Source: Nemertoderma westbladi | Lineage: Eukaryota > Xenacoelomorpha > Nemertodermatida > Nemertodermatidae | Direction: 5' to 3' | Length of the DNA: 64,000 nucleotides | Assembly: GCA_032718475.1 (NCBI GenBank) | Contig: JAUCBJ010007173.1 | Coordinates: 62,001-126,000 of the forward strand | In this document: positions 52,262 to 64,000 of the stretch, piece by piece | How the letters are laid out: each line of letters starts with the position of its first letter | How positions within the stretch are numbered: position 1 is the stretch's first letter | The notes under the pieces: generated by a model | The model's database searches: none | What the model saw: the letters and a program-made list of their open reading frames with translations, nothing else | Told to the model about the DNA's origin: nothing | Translations under genes and position numbers: made by a program

Positions 52262-53530
52262 TGTTAAAGCTTTTGCGGCCAAAATGTCCCCATTTTACAC
52301 AATGCGCTGGTTACTCTAAACCCTTGGAAAACTCATTAAGAACTTTGTATTTTATGAACTAATGTAAACTTAATCCCTACAGCTTTTATTCTAAGTATAA
52401 CACTTTCCCGTACATTTCTACAGAAACCCAAATGCTCAGATTATCAGCCCATTGGATACTATTCTCTTTGTTTACACCCTTCCCTGTTAGTCACCATCCA
52501 ATCAGCATACTTTCCCCCCTACGTCACCCCATAGCCTGAAATACCGGATCCATTGGTTACGCGTAACCAATGGTTACCAATGGTTAATGGCATGGTTACT
52601 GGTCCCTGATTGGAACTTCTTGTAGATTCCATACGTTCTACGGCGTTTCATGTGATTCATGCTTTGTGGACTACTTGAGGCAAGAATATTCTTGCAGCCC
52701 CTCAGTGTGAGTGTTTATACACTTCCTGACTTTGCGCCCAGAAACACCAGTGGCTAGAAAGATACAGAACGCAAATCTATTACACTTTCATACATTTTCA
52801 TACTTCCAACTTTGCAGTATTGTGTACCGACTAACTGCAACACATACTGATTGTCTGATATTGCTGCAACACCACATTTTTACACTGATTTATGCTGTTA
52901 TAATCTGTTGTAATTTGTAACATATGGATTCATGTTAATAGTTGGAGAATACTTACGAATAACCGGTAGATCTCTTGGTTTTCATGATTATTGAGGTAAG
53001 CGGAGGGATTTACTATTCACAAATGCATAGTTCAAATAACAGTGGTTTGTATGAGTTTATGCTGTTTCATAGTCCCCAACGTACCTGAGTTAAGTTCTCC
53101 CTATATGCAAGTAAAATTGGTGACTGTTGGCAAATTAGCATGTTTCAGTACTATCTTCCATCCGTGCTTGCGTGTGAAAGTTCAATAAATACATCCCTAA
53201 AGGATGTAAACATTTGCGTTATCTCATGCCCACCCATTTTAATTAGTATAAGTCATATCTCTGCGTAGTATTTAGAGCGCAGCACCTGAAAGGAACTGTT
53301 AGTATTTAACTGAAAATAAGCATAGTTTTTGGAGATTATATAGTAAAGATCAATTGAATAATACAAAGTGTCCTACGGCTCTTTCTGCCATCAGAACCAG
53401 TCTCCCACCTCCAGTGGGTCATACGCTGCGCTAGACTGGCTTCGGCTGTGTTCATCTGTATTGGGCTGTCAGGTATTAATAGACATATAAATTAGCAGGT
53501 TAAACTGTTAAAGGTCTAAAAGCATGAACA
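52262..53530 (+). repeat. T2-family LTR, diverged (about 1269 bp)
   Basis: It starts TGTTAAAGCTTTTGCGG and ends AAAGCATGAACA. It matches the reverse complement of the T2 LTRs, best in 53240-53320 and 53480-53530 (TTAGTATAAGTCATATCTCTG; GCAGGTTAAACTG). It is the 5' LTR of the older plus-strand T2 copy. Confidence 0.75.
52550..52573. repeat. 24-bp perfect palindrome in T2-type LTR
   Basis: The arms CCATTGGTTACG and CGTAACCAATGG carry an inverted CCAAT box on each side; a further partial copy follows at about 52575-52600. Within an LTR this could be a promoter element. Confidence 0.7.
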
Positions 53531-54689
53531 GTAATATATTTATTCTTTTTATTGTTCCGTAGGCAATAAAACCTGTATTTATCGGTCCAGCGGTAACCTG
53601 TAGGCCTAGGGGTACCGGTCCAGTACCGCATAGCAGTATTAATTCGATTGTGACATATTTGTATATTCGAAGGCTGTTAGGGAGATTGGGATTGATCACC
53701 TCTTATTTCTTTTATGGTTTACATATTTCTATCAGCTTTGTTTATCTGTAAGTGTAATATTGAGAAGAAGGTGTATAATCCTGCTCAGGTTGTAAAGGTA
53801 ATCTATAGGCTGAGTTGTTGCCTGATTATTGTTGGATTTGAAGCAGATTACAGTATTGTAGGTTATTGGTCTGATAGAGTGTTAGTTAGGTAGTGGGGCA
53901 TCCATTGCTGTAAGGTAAACCCCCCATTAAAGAATAAGTCGTACCACGTAGTCTGGAACGCGAACTAAGTAATAATTTCGGAAATTTCATCTACTGTAGT
54001 TTATTTTAGATTTGATGGTGGTCTTTCAGCATTTCGGTTTGTGATTTGTTTTAATAATCTGTAAAGGTAGCTTATAAGGTAATACTTAAGGTAATACTTA
54101 TTATTCAGAGTTTATGCGAGTAATTTGCAACCTTCATGTCCCTAAGTTTATTCCTGCAATAATTCTGCTAAGTTGTACATACCTTAATAGTTAAATTAAC
54201 CGCAGTACTACTTCAGGACTGCTTGGCGTAGGACAGACTTGTGATTTAGTACTCCGGCCACTCTGGTAGATGCTGTGGTTCTTTTAGCTGTTCAAGTATA
54301 TTTAACTGCGAGTTATATGTTATACAAGTGTTCGTATCTAACTAGGGTTTAGGGTACAACACTTCCTGAAATTTAATTTAGTGTGTACACAGTACATTTG
54401 AGTTGTAAAGTGGTTAATAGGTCTGTTAGCATAGGCTATGATAATTAACTTCTAGATATAGGACACTACGGGTACGTTTGTTTATAGTGTAGACTATAAG
54501 CCGTCAGATGGTGGCATCTCCTTATCTGGACAACCTGAATTATTGACTATATTGGTTTCAAAATTCCGTAATACCCCTGTAAGAACCAGAAATTCAATGT
54601 TCTGGTTAGTAAAATTCTTGTTAAACTCAGACTCAAAAGAACTCAAAATCTCAAAACCGATTCAGACTCAAAAACAAAAACTCAAACTT
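53531..54689 (+). other. T2 leader of the older copy
   Basis: This is non-coding and matches the reverse complement of 32171-34090. Gag, which should follow, is absent: the sequence passes directly into pol near 54690. Confidence 0.6.
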
Positions 54690-57600
54690 GGTCCAATCAA
54701 ATCGATCTCTGTAACTTAATACAGCCCAATAACGAACTGTTGGCTTACGAGGATGACGAGCACGATGAGGTAGTGGAGCGATACAATGCTAAAATGAGAG
54801 ATGAACTCGCAGTGCGATTCTTCACGCAAGTAGCTGTGGAACCCAACTCTTATGATAGAGCCCTATCAGTAGAGGAGGAGAGAGCTAAACAGATCCAATT
54901 GACGACTACTCGTTATCTAAAAGAGGATGGTCGTTACGAGATTGGTTTACCTTTCTGGAAGAGAGAACCAATTTTTGTAAACAATCGACTGTTAGCCATC
55001 AAGAGAATCGAACAACTACATCGACGCTTATCAAGGAATGACAAAGCCAAAGAGATGTACAAGACCCAGTTGAAAAAGTTCATCAACAAGGGATACGCAG
55101 AGCGAGTTACAACTGATACACCTGTGACGGAGAGAACGTACTATCTAACACACAACTACGTTCCCAAACCCAGTAAGCCCAACGAAGTCTAGGTGGTGTT
55201 CGACGGCTCTGTGCTGTATAAGGGACAATCCCTCAACTCCGAGTTATTGCCGGTACCCAACCTACTTCAATCACTGATGGGAATACTACTGCGACTCCGG
55301 CAGTATTCTCTCGCCTTTGCCTCCGATATAGAAGGCATGTTTCTTCAGGTAAAAGCGTTGCAATGAGACTGAGATAGCTTACAGTTCTTATGGTGGCCTG
55401 ATGGTGACTTCGACAAAGAACCAGTAGAGTACTGGATGACTATCCAGGCCTTCGGCATTATCTCTAGTCCGTCCAACGCCTGCTCAATGGTGCATACTAC
55501 TGCTGATGAAAATCGATACGCCTTCCTAGAGCGGTCATCGATAACATCAAACGTGACATCTACATGGACGACAACCTCAAGTCAATACCTACAGTGGAAG
55601 ATGCTATAGAGGTTGCCAAGGGAATGGTAGAGTGTCTTCAAAGCAGTGGATTCCGCTTAACTAAATTCACCAGCAACTCCTGTGAGTTTCTGGAGGCAAT
55701 CCCAGAGAAAGAACGAGGTGCTAAAGATCTCGAACTCATTAAAGATGACCTCCCAGAAACCAACACCCTCGGACTAAAGTGGGATACAGAGAGGGATATT
55801 TTGTTCTTCCAATTAAAACAACCCAATGATCCTGTTCAAACTAAAAGGATCTGCTTGAGTATTCTGAGCACGTATTTCAATCCATTGGGATTCATTAGTC
55901 CAGTATTCCTGGTTGCTCAGAGTCTAGTCCAACAGATGTGGCACGAAAACCACTCTTGGGATGACCCTCTAAAGGGTGAACTATTGAAGAAATGGATGAA
56001 GTGGGAAAACTCTTTACCATCTATTGAAGACTTTAAGATTTCTTGCTCATATTTCGGTCATATTCTCCCCACCTATTCCTATCAACTCCACGTCTTTGGA
56101 GATGCCAGCGATATTGGAATAGGTATAGTAGCCTATTTGAGAGTCGAAACGCCGGACGGAATTAAGGTTTCCTTAGCTGCCTCAAAGGCTCTAATAAACA
56201 ACAAGCTGCGGGTCCCTAGAGTGGAATTAAAAGCAGCACTATATGCTACCACCATTGGCAGGAATATCACCGAAAAGATAGAATACCCGACCCGTTGGAG
56301 AAAACTGTTTATTGGACAGATGCATTACTCGTTCTAGAATATTTGACTAGCAAAGTCTGCCAGTTCAGCGTCTTTGTAACTAACCACGTAGATATTATAC
56401 TCAGTCTTACAAAGGTGAACCAATGGAGACATTTCCCTGGGACTATTAATCCAGCCAATATCGTCTCCAGAGGAGCTACACCCAAAGAACTAGCTGAGAC
56501 GCCAGATTGGCTAGGTGGCCCCAACTTCCTGAGTGAAGAAGAGGAGGAATGCCCCCCCCCCCCCCATTTCACCACCGTGGAGATCAGACAAGCCAATGGA
56601 GCGGAGACTGTTAAACCAAAGACTCGGACGAGTAAATCCAAGCTGTTTAAACTGACGCTCAATCTATCGGTTCTACACAATGCTGATGATGACAATAATG
56701 CCAAGCAGCGAACCCCAATCACGACCTTGGCTTACATTCAAAGCCGAGATTGGAAGACTGGCATACCCGATGTCTCAAAAGGACTCTCAACCATAGTGCA
56801 GAGAGTGATGGCCCATTATAGTTCTTGGAATAGTCTTTGTAAGGCGATAACTTATTTGAAACGGCTTTTCGACCATCACTATTCCAAGACTAAGGTAACC
56901 CACGATGCCATCCCCAGAGAAGTCGAAAAGGTCAATGCCATCAAAGACCTTCCCACTTATCGGCTACCTACTAAGTTTTTAGTTGACAAGATCACTCATC
57001 AGGAGCATGATGATACCAACAAGCAACTACTGAGGCTTCTACAGTGCCATAAGGATCCTGATAAGTATTTCCTGTTGATGAAAAATCTGCAGATGCGCTT
57101 TAAGGATTCTTTGTCCAGCATGATGTTTGACGGACTCATTCGTGTCGGAGGGAGATTAACTAATGCACCACTTTCCTTTGACACTAAGTTTCCAATAATC
57201 ATTAGAAATCTTGAAATACAAGTCAAGATGATTGTAGATGTCCATAGTAATCTTTATCATGCCGGTAGGGAATGAGTTCTTAGTGATGTTAGAACGCGCT
57301 ATTATTTTTCTAAGCCACGTAAGGCACTAAATCAAGTTCTAGGAACTGTATACCCTGTAGGAAAGAATTTAGTCGGCCTTTAATACAGCGAGAGGCAGAA
57401 TTACCTAGGGAAAGATTAAGCTGTTATGAACCACCCTTTACTAACACTGGTGTGGATTTATTTGGCCCTATTGAAGTGTATCGCGCTTGAACTATAGTCA
57501 AGCGATAGTGCATTATATTTGACTTGTAGAGTGATTCATCTACTAATAGTTTCATACTTAGTCTACAATGACAAATTGCTCGTTTTGGGACTAGCAACAC

Positions 57601-58250
57601 CATGCGATCAGATAAAGGTACCAACTTTATCGGAGCCAACAACGAGATAAAGGCTTACATCAATGACTGGAACCAGCGACAGATGATCAGTTGAGAGTGA
57701 CAGCATCCAGCTGGACTTTCAACGCCGCCAATGCTCCATGGTGGGGAGGAAGTTGGGAGAGACTTATACACGGTGTCAAGACCACATTCCACTTTGTAGT
57801 GCCGTGCTGCGCGTATCTCACTGACGAACTCCTATGAACTCTAATGGGGGAAATTACCATCTACCTGAACGAGAGGCCGCTCATGCCTTTCTCTTCCAGT
57901 CCCGATTCCCTAGAAGCGCTAACACACGCGCACTTTCTACTGAAGAAGCTGGTGGCCATGCTTCCAACTTCGGACATAAACGATGGAGACGAGTATTGTA
58001 AACAAACTTGGCAGCTCATGCAGTTGTTGTCCCTCCATTTCGCTGACCATTTCGAGAAGTATTATCTCCCAACGCTGCAGCTTAGAACTAAGTGGTTCAC
58101 GCAGCAGGAAAATGTCAGTTCCGGAGACATGGTTTTAATAGTTGATTCGGATCTACCCCGCAAGAGGTGGCAGATAGGTCGTATCATCGAGACCCACATA
58201 TCCAACGACGGGCTAGTGTGATCGGTAGAACTCATCATAATGATATGAAA
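54690..58250 (+). pseudogene. T2 BEL/Pao pol remnant (RT, RNase H, integrase, DUF5641)
   Basis: This decayed copy of the pol polyprotein is readable in order. The RT N-terminal part is at 54740-55190 (YLTHNYVPKPSKPNEV). RT palm pieces lie at 55195-55560 with stops (VVFDGS, SDIEGMFLQV). The YMDD box is at about 55560, leading to the A17-type domain at 55564-56337 (VFGDASDIGIGIVAYLR). After a frameshift near 56300, RNase H (YWTDALLVLEYL) is followed by a connection region to 57275. The zinc-binding HSNLYHAG part is at about 57240, an integrase core with stops at 57420-57830 (VDLFGPI, RSDKGTNFIGANNE), and DUF5641 at 57844-58221. At least six breaks make it non-functional, and gag and protease are missing upstream. 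Confidence 0.88.
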
Positions 58251-60200
58251 CCATAAGAAGAAAGGAATCGTCTTCGAGATACAACAACTGAACCACCCCG
58301 TTGGTCGTCTATGTGGTGGACAAGTGGTGGATCTGGCGACATGGTAGTGTAAGTAAGTGTAGTTAGTGGTGGAGTTATGTTATATGATTAGGGCCTACTT
58401 TATATTGTTATTACCAGTCTGGTAGGTACTTTATATTATTACTTTATCTATCTTTCCGGAACTTTATGATATTGCTATATAGGTACTATTTATATTATTA
58501 TTATTATATATTACGATTGCCTGCCTATCCAATATTCCCCACCACAAAGTGAAAAACACATCTATGGCCTTGAAAATATTTCTTCATTAATTAAATAGAT
58601 TAAGTAACAATCCTGAAAATTAAACGTGTAAATCCCCTGCAGATAATTGTCTCAGTTGTAATAAAGAGTCGCATTCATTTTCAGATAAGTTAAGGGCACC
58701 ACCAACCTGATTCAAGCATCCGACAACAATCCCAGCACCCGGCCAGCCCGTAGTGGCATTGTTCTTTCGAAACTCTTACCATCCATTGACTGATTGAGCG
58801 ACTAGACTTTCTCTCCATAGAACGAGACAGGGAGTTGTCTGGAAATTACGTTAAACAGGAAACTCTCCCGGCGACCACCTCCCAGATTTAATGAACATCT
58901 AGAGACTAACTGACTCTTAGTTAGGGGAGCGGGCGCAAGACCATTTATTTTATCTGTATATTTTGCATTTAGGTACGTCTTATTATGTAATTTTATATTA
59001 TTATAATCGTTTTATTTAATTATAGTTGGTAGAATAACCCTGTAAATAATATTAGATTTATTAGTTTGTAATATATTTAGACAACGACGGGAAATAAATT
59101 CCTTTTATTCCTTCCTTACTGTCCGTATATTATTCTAAATGCGTGATTGCAGTAAGATGTCGTACTTTTTAAAGTACAATACCCGTCCCTACTGTACCTT
59201 AGGTATTATTGGTAAACGTAGAGTATTAGGAATGCAAAGTTCAGATCCTCTTGTCTCAGCTAAACCAAGCTCTGGGTAGACCTTGGAAACGACTTGCCTC
59301 TTCTCACTGACATTACTTATTGCAATATTACTCTCATACCGTAGTCCTAAAATAATATGTATAGTAGATGATGTCCATTTAACAGTAAAACTGTCCCAGT
59401 AAATCTGTTAAACCCTTTGACCATCTGAAATTCTAGTCGATTAATATATCGTGGCACCCACCGATATACTTAAAAGCCAAAATTTCTTGAATCAGTGGTT
59501 AACATCCCCAGACAAGTTCTGGAATAAATTGGTGCCCATCCTAATATAAATTAATAAAATCTACGGGAATAAATTTAAATTCATAACTTATCATGAATTA
59601 ATTAAAATTGTCAATTTTAGACAATTATTATAATATTCCCTAAAATTAATCAATTAATAGATCACGGGAGCGGAGATTCACCCATTATTACAAGTGTGAG
59701 CGAATCCCCTTGTTTGCATTGAATAGCTGGCAAAATTAATAAGCATCACATATAAGGGAGTAATAATAACCATAGAGCCACTATTAAATAGCATTCCAGA
59801 TCTGTATGCATGAGAAATACTCTAATCTCTATTGCTAGCTTTGCAAAATGTCACCTTAGCAACGTCCACACTAGAATTAGAATATAGTGAGAGAACAATA
59901 GAAAGCCTGCCATATTAAATAGAATGCATAGCATATAGTATCTAGGGATACATAAAAACACCGTGACTTTCTGGAAAGCATTTGACTAACGGACAAATGG
60001 CCCCAAATTGTGTGAATTGTGGTATGAATGTTGAATTTGTGTATTTATAGGTGAATGTTACTACTAAAGTGTGTTTACAGTAGCGAACCGCAATTGTGAA
60101 AGTAATCCCTTATCTGTGACCAACCTCTACAAGCATTTCGCGATAGTTTGTAGAGCGGTGATGCTAGTCAACCTACAACTGCAGATGATGGACGTTAAAT
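58251..60200 (+). other. T2 spacer of the older copy
   Basis: This is non-coding. About 59090-60200 matches the reverse complement of 26082-27545, confirming element order. The first 800 bases have no counterpart elsewhere in the window. Confidence 0.6.
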
Positions 60201-60210
60201 CGAACCCCTG

Positions 60211-60500
60211 ATGACTGAGGATCAGCTTAAGCGAGAACTCGATTATAGAAAATTCACCTCCCTCTATACGCATCGCAATGGTACGTATATGGATTTCTTA
60301 ACTACTGGTCATCCTATCGATTTACATGAAACTGATGCTCTGGATATGGAAACAGATATGGTTTTATTCAAGTTTCACGCGCAAGGGAGCTGGAACAACA
60401 TACAAACGAATCGATCATGATATCGTTTATCGTTTATTCTCTAACAGAGTTTTGGGGAAAACTCATTCGACCGGATGAGAAGAATCAGTGAGAGGAGAAG
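60211..60500 (+). pseudogene. T2 Cys-rich accessory ORF, N-terminal fragment
   Basis: The ATG at 60211 opens a reading (LKRELDYRKFTSLYTHRNGT, then TTGHPIDLHETDALD) that matches the start of the 24687-25997 ORF. It stops at 60420, with homology continuing in another frame to about 60500 (VRGEAYRD). The cysteine domain is lost. Confidence 0.75.
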
Positions 60501-61202
60501 CATATCGCGATTGGTGCAGTTTATAGTCTCACGAGTGTTCCCCTCCGTCCTTCCTTGGCCATCTAGGCCATATTTGAGAACACAGCACTTTCCGGATGGT
60601 TAACTGATGTGTGCAGCCGAGCGATACATTCTCATTCCCTCATCTTGGGAAATAAACTCCCAAATACAAGCGTAATAAGAACACGATAAGTTCATTCGGT
60701 TTCAATGTTTTAGGTGCTTTCTGACTCCGTTTCGGAACGTTGCTAGTCAGTTTAAAGACAGCGCACTGACCAAGCTCAGCCTCCGGGACGCCGCCGCTGA
60801 GAAACTGGTTAGCGCTGGGTTTGCCATCTTTAAAGATGTTTGCATCCAGCACACCCATTCCTCCATCCTGAAGCGACCCAAGATGCCCTCGGGATACTCA
60901 GTAATGGAGATTCAAATTGAAACTCTGGAGAAAGATATCGATTTGAGATACTTTTACTTCCATCTGATTTCTTGGAAGAAAGGTGATGTCAATCTGATGA
61001 GAAAATCAGCTAGAGGAGAAGAATACCGAGATACTACTCCATTAAACTCTGATGAACTTTGTTCCTACTTCAAACTACTACTACTAGGTCGAGCGAACTC
61101 GGACAGTGGAAATGAGATCCTTCCAGGCTTCCCGATTCTCCATAGTTGTCGCAATTTCGTTTCTCCCAAGTTCAGTATCCCTTTCAAGTTGATCTATATA
61201 TG
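60501..61202. other. unassigned sequence, possible degraded coding
   Basis: The composition is coding-like, and a plus frame at 60883-61257 is open (EKDIDLRYFYFHLISWKKGD), but no family is recognised. The expected 3' LTR of the older T2 copy is not found, so its end has been rearranged. Confidence 0.4.
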
Positions 61203-61946
61203 TTATGGCCGGTCGTCCACGACTATGCTTTCCATGAGTTGGTTGCCAGAGAAGTAGATCGGTATGACCTCGTCTTTACTTCGCCAGCAGTGCCCACTGA
61301 ATCTTAATCTGCGTTCACGGAGGGTGGTTGATACAGGTGGTATTGTACCATAAAGCTCGGCGTTTGTCATGTGTTGTCTCCAGCTGATGTTTAGGGCTGC
61401 CCTTAGTAGTCTTGTGTAGCAACCATCAATTCGTTGTTCAAGTGATTTAGTCAGTGTCCAGGTCTCACCCCCGTATAAAAATACACTTTCCACTGTGGAT
61501 CGAAAGAACTTAGTCTTCAGGTGCCTGGAGAGATCTGATTTCCAGATGGTATCCATTTTTGATAGAGCTACCCAAGCCTTTGCTTTCCTAACTTCTATGT
61601 CCTTTTTGCTACTCTCTATCCATGATCCAAGGTACTGGAAGTCATCGACCTTCCTTAGTTGATTATTATCAATGGTTGTCAAGTTTCCATCAACATTAAA
61701 GGTCATGAATTCGGTCTTTGTAGCATTTATATGCAATCCAACCTCCTTAGCAGCCCTCTCCACTTTATTTAGTAGAAGCTGTGCATCTGCTAGCGTATTA
61801 GAGAGTAGGGCGATGTCATCCGCAAAGTCGGTGTCTGTGACTGTAGTTGCCAGATATCTACTACTTCTGCATTCTTGAAGTGTGAATCCCAGATCTTCAT
61901 CCTTTGTGGCCGTCCTCATTGCGTAATCCAGCACAATTACAAATAG
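61203..61946 (-). pseudogene. LINE reverse transcriptase, C-terminal half, interrupted by T2
   Basis: An open frame gives LDYAMRTATKDEDLGF, the catalytic box TDTDFADDIALLSNT (ADD intact), HINATKTEFMTFN, DDFQYLGSWIESSKKDIEVR, and the C-terminal ETWTLTKSLEQRIDGCYTRL and RRLRFSGHCWRS. This is the same LINE type as 49230-49960. On the upstream side the frame continues (LFVIV) up to 61946, where a T2 LTR begins, so the T2 element landed in the RT gene. The rest of the LINE lies beyond the window. Confidence 0.85.
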
Positions 61947-63069
61947 TGTTCGCGCTTTTAGACCTTTAGCAGTTTAACCTGCCAATTTTAGTTGTCCTCT
62001 TGTTTATAAATCGACTTTAGCCTATATCAATTATTTCATGTACTGAAGTTACATCAGCCGAAGCCAGTCTGTGCACGATCATTCACCCACAGTTAAGGGA
62101 GACTGGATTCGGATGCCTTGAAAGTTATTGCGGTGTAGACCTACTGTATTATTCGATTGATCGTTACTATATAATCTCTGACAATATATTTACTTTCGGG
62201 GAAATATTAACAGTTCCTTTAGGACGTGGCGCTTTAAGTATAAAAACAGAGTTATGACTTATACTAATCACAACTAGATGGCCATAGAGTTTCGTAAATA
62301 GCGCATTCTTTAGGAGATGCTTTATTATCTGTTACACTTCTTCACACGACTTCACACTACTTCACACTACTGCACACTGATCTGCCGATCATCACTGAAT
62401 TTTCTCATATATAAGGAGGATCGCAACTGACACATGTAGGGATTATGAAATAGCATTTAATTCACACAAAAACCACTATAATGTAAGTCGCAATTGCTAC
62501 CGGTAACCGGTTCCTCTTACCTTCAGTAATCAAGAAGATTGGGGGTTTTATGATTATTTATCGGTATTCTCCAAATATATCAGCAATATATATCAATATA
62601 ACAACAATTAATAACAGAAGTAAAATAATGCGGTGAACAGTCAGTATGTGTTACATAATGCATTGCGTTTGTAATGAAAGACTGTAAGTGTCGGCCAGAT
62701 AATAGATTTACGTTCTTATAATCAAAGCCATCAGATGTTTAGGCCAAAGTCTGAAACTTCCACACAGACGCACAGACGAATTCCAAGCCGGTTCTGAGGC
62801 TCAGAAAGGTAAACAAAGACCGTAATGCATTGAGCGGTTTTCCATAGGCCTCTGTCCAACATAAAGTGAAAATCGCTCTGATTGGCTGAATAGGCAGAAC
62901 AAAGAGGTTGCACATCTACAGGAAATCAGCTAACAGATTTCGTCATCTGAGCTCCAATCTTTTAGAGTATTATGCGCATTGCGTCAAAAATGACTTGTTA
63001 TGTCCGCAAAAGCACCTACACTGCGCATTGCGGGAAAAATGACTTGTTATGTCCGCAAAAGCTTTTACA
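61947..63069 (-). repeat. T2-family 3' LTR (1123 bp)
   Basis: It begins TGTTCGCGCTTTTAGACC and ends GCTTTTACA, and is then followed by the same CCGCTCCCAGAAAATGGG polypurine region as 24609. It is diverged from the young pair, with several indels, and contains a duplicated GCGCATTGCG...TTATGTCCGCAAAAG stretch (62971-63062). Confidence 0.85.
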
Positions 63070-63147
63070 CCGCTCCCAGAAAATGGGATTTAAGTCTATA
63101 AAATATAAAAAATCACAGTTTCTAAAATATAAAAATACTCTAAACGA

Positions 63148-64000
63148 TTAGTCCTTCTTACGTGAACGGCGTTTACGAAGTTTTTTGAGGCTAGCAAGAG
63201 TCTTTTTCTCTTTGGGGCGAGCCACTTTACTAGGAGGGCTGTAACTCCTGGGTGAGGGGTGCAATACAATTGCATCGGAAGGTTTAGGGTTACGGTCGGT
63301 GTATCCGCCGGTCGAGGTACCCGGTTGATTGATATCATCCTCAGTGGAACGAGGTCGAACAACCTTTAGAGCGCGTTTCAAGACAGCAGCTCTTACTGGT
63401 CCCTTACGGGTCGTTTGCATGAGAGCGGTAGCCGTGAGTAGTGAGAAATTTGATGGTTCTTTCCAACTCGCGTTCTCGGGCTCTATACTCATAAGGTCGT
63501 CTATGAACTTCCTGTAATTCTGGATGCGAGTTGATGAACAAGTCACCATATTCCGGATCTTGACGGATGAAGTTGATCAAGTTATAGGAATTAAGGTCAT
63601 TAGGATTAATGTTCCTGAGGTACTTGCGAACAAATTTGGTCGAAATATTCTCGCCAACACGCTTCATTAGCTCATAGCTAGGTGTGCGAGATTTTTGCTC
63701 AACGGAAGCAAAGAGATACGGGTGAAACGCATAAACTCCTTCATAGGCACGTCCAGGGTAGTATCGATGACGTGACTCACAATGGAGATCCGCGTTAGCT
63801 TCCCAGGCTCGGATGTAACGCAGGGCAACTATTTCGTCTACGCTTTCCAGATCTCGGTTGAAAGGGCAATCAAAACTTGTGTGTCCTTTAAACTGGCAAT
63901 GATGGCATTGAGTTATAAATTGAGGGCAGACTGCGAAGATGTGTAAGTTATTGAGTCTACAATACGCACAATAGATCTCCATTGTGGGTTGATCTTGAAA
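63148..64000 (-). pseudogene. T2 Cys-rich accessory ORF, second long copy (runs off window)
   Basis: From the window edge the frame reads MEIYCAYCRLNN, CPQF, CHHCQFKG, SFDCPF, YIRAWEAN, YYPGRAYEG and NLINFIRQDP. It is about 85% identical at the protein level to the 24687-25997 copy, and many of the DNA differences fall at third codon positions. Near 63430 a small indel shifts the frame. The C-terminal part then continues (QTTRKGPVRAAVLKR) to a basic KKLRKRRSRKKD end at 63148. The gene was therefore under protein-level constraint before this copy was damaged. The N-terminus is outside the window. Confidence 0.7.

Noticed and set aside
60883-61257. 124-codon plus-strand ORF
   Set aside because: It overlaps the LINE on the other strand at its end and matches no known domain; kept only as unassigned sequence.

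Overview
The window is eukaryotic, most likely from a marine invertebrate animal, and is almost entirely mobile DNA. The evidence is the make-up: BEL/Pao LTR retrotransposons, a CR1/L2-type LINE with an (ATT)n tail, several other degenerate LINEs, tRNA-derived SINEs, a piggyBac-like MITE, other inverted-repeat elements, and many tandem arrays in AT-rich spacer. No operon, CRISPR array or rRNA is visible. The exact phylum cannot be read from the sequence.

Layout. 1-2845: a decayed LINE split by a TTAA-flanked piggyBac-like MITE, a 3' fragment of LTR family T1, and a second LINE piece. 2846-6269: AT-rich spacer and another LINE fragment. 6270-22070: one 43-bp satellite locus split by a 5'-truncated CR1/L2 element (7751-9507) and then by a complete T1 BEL-like element (9508-19547; 538-bp LTRs that look identical; TSD CCGTT). 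22080-41228: a degenerate fragment of a restriction-like-endonuclease (RLE) LINE, a 23-bp AT array, and an intact RLE-type LINE (ORF 35548-40599). A complete T2 BEL element (23405-35294; 1204-bp LTRs; TSD TCATC) sits in the 5' region of that LINE. 41229-43312: more AT repeats, a T1-related solo LTR and two minisatellites. 43375-44052: the one convincing host gene, an intronless GPI-anchored Ly6/uPAR-type protein. 44872-49946: a TIR element, two SINEs, and a long-TIR element inside a decayed LINE. 52262-60500: an older T2 copy with a broken pol. 61203-64000: a LINE interrupted by a third T2 copy that runs off the window.

How the parts fit. The T2 copies complement one another. The 54690-58250 copy keeps the remains of pol (RT, RNase H, integrase, DUF5641). 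The 23405-35294 copy keeps gag but has lost pol to a recombinant insertion of T1 sequence. All three carry a Cys-rich ORF of unknown function between pol and the 3' LTR. T1 has gag and aspartic protease modules but no recognisable RT or integrase. In the place where pol would be expected it carries a minisatellite and an ORF that looks like a DEDD 3'-5' exonuclease. The most unusual single gene is the RLE LINE ORF, which holds more than 400 residues of collagen-like Gly-Pro-Gln repeat between two cysteine clusters.
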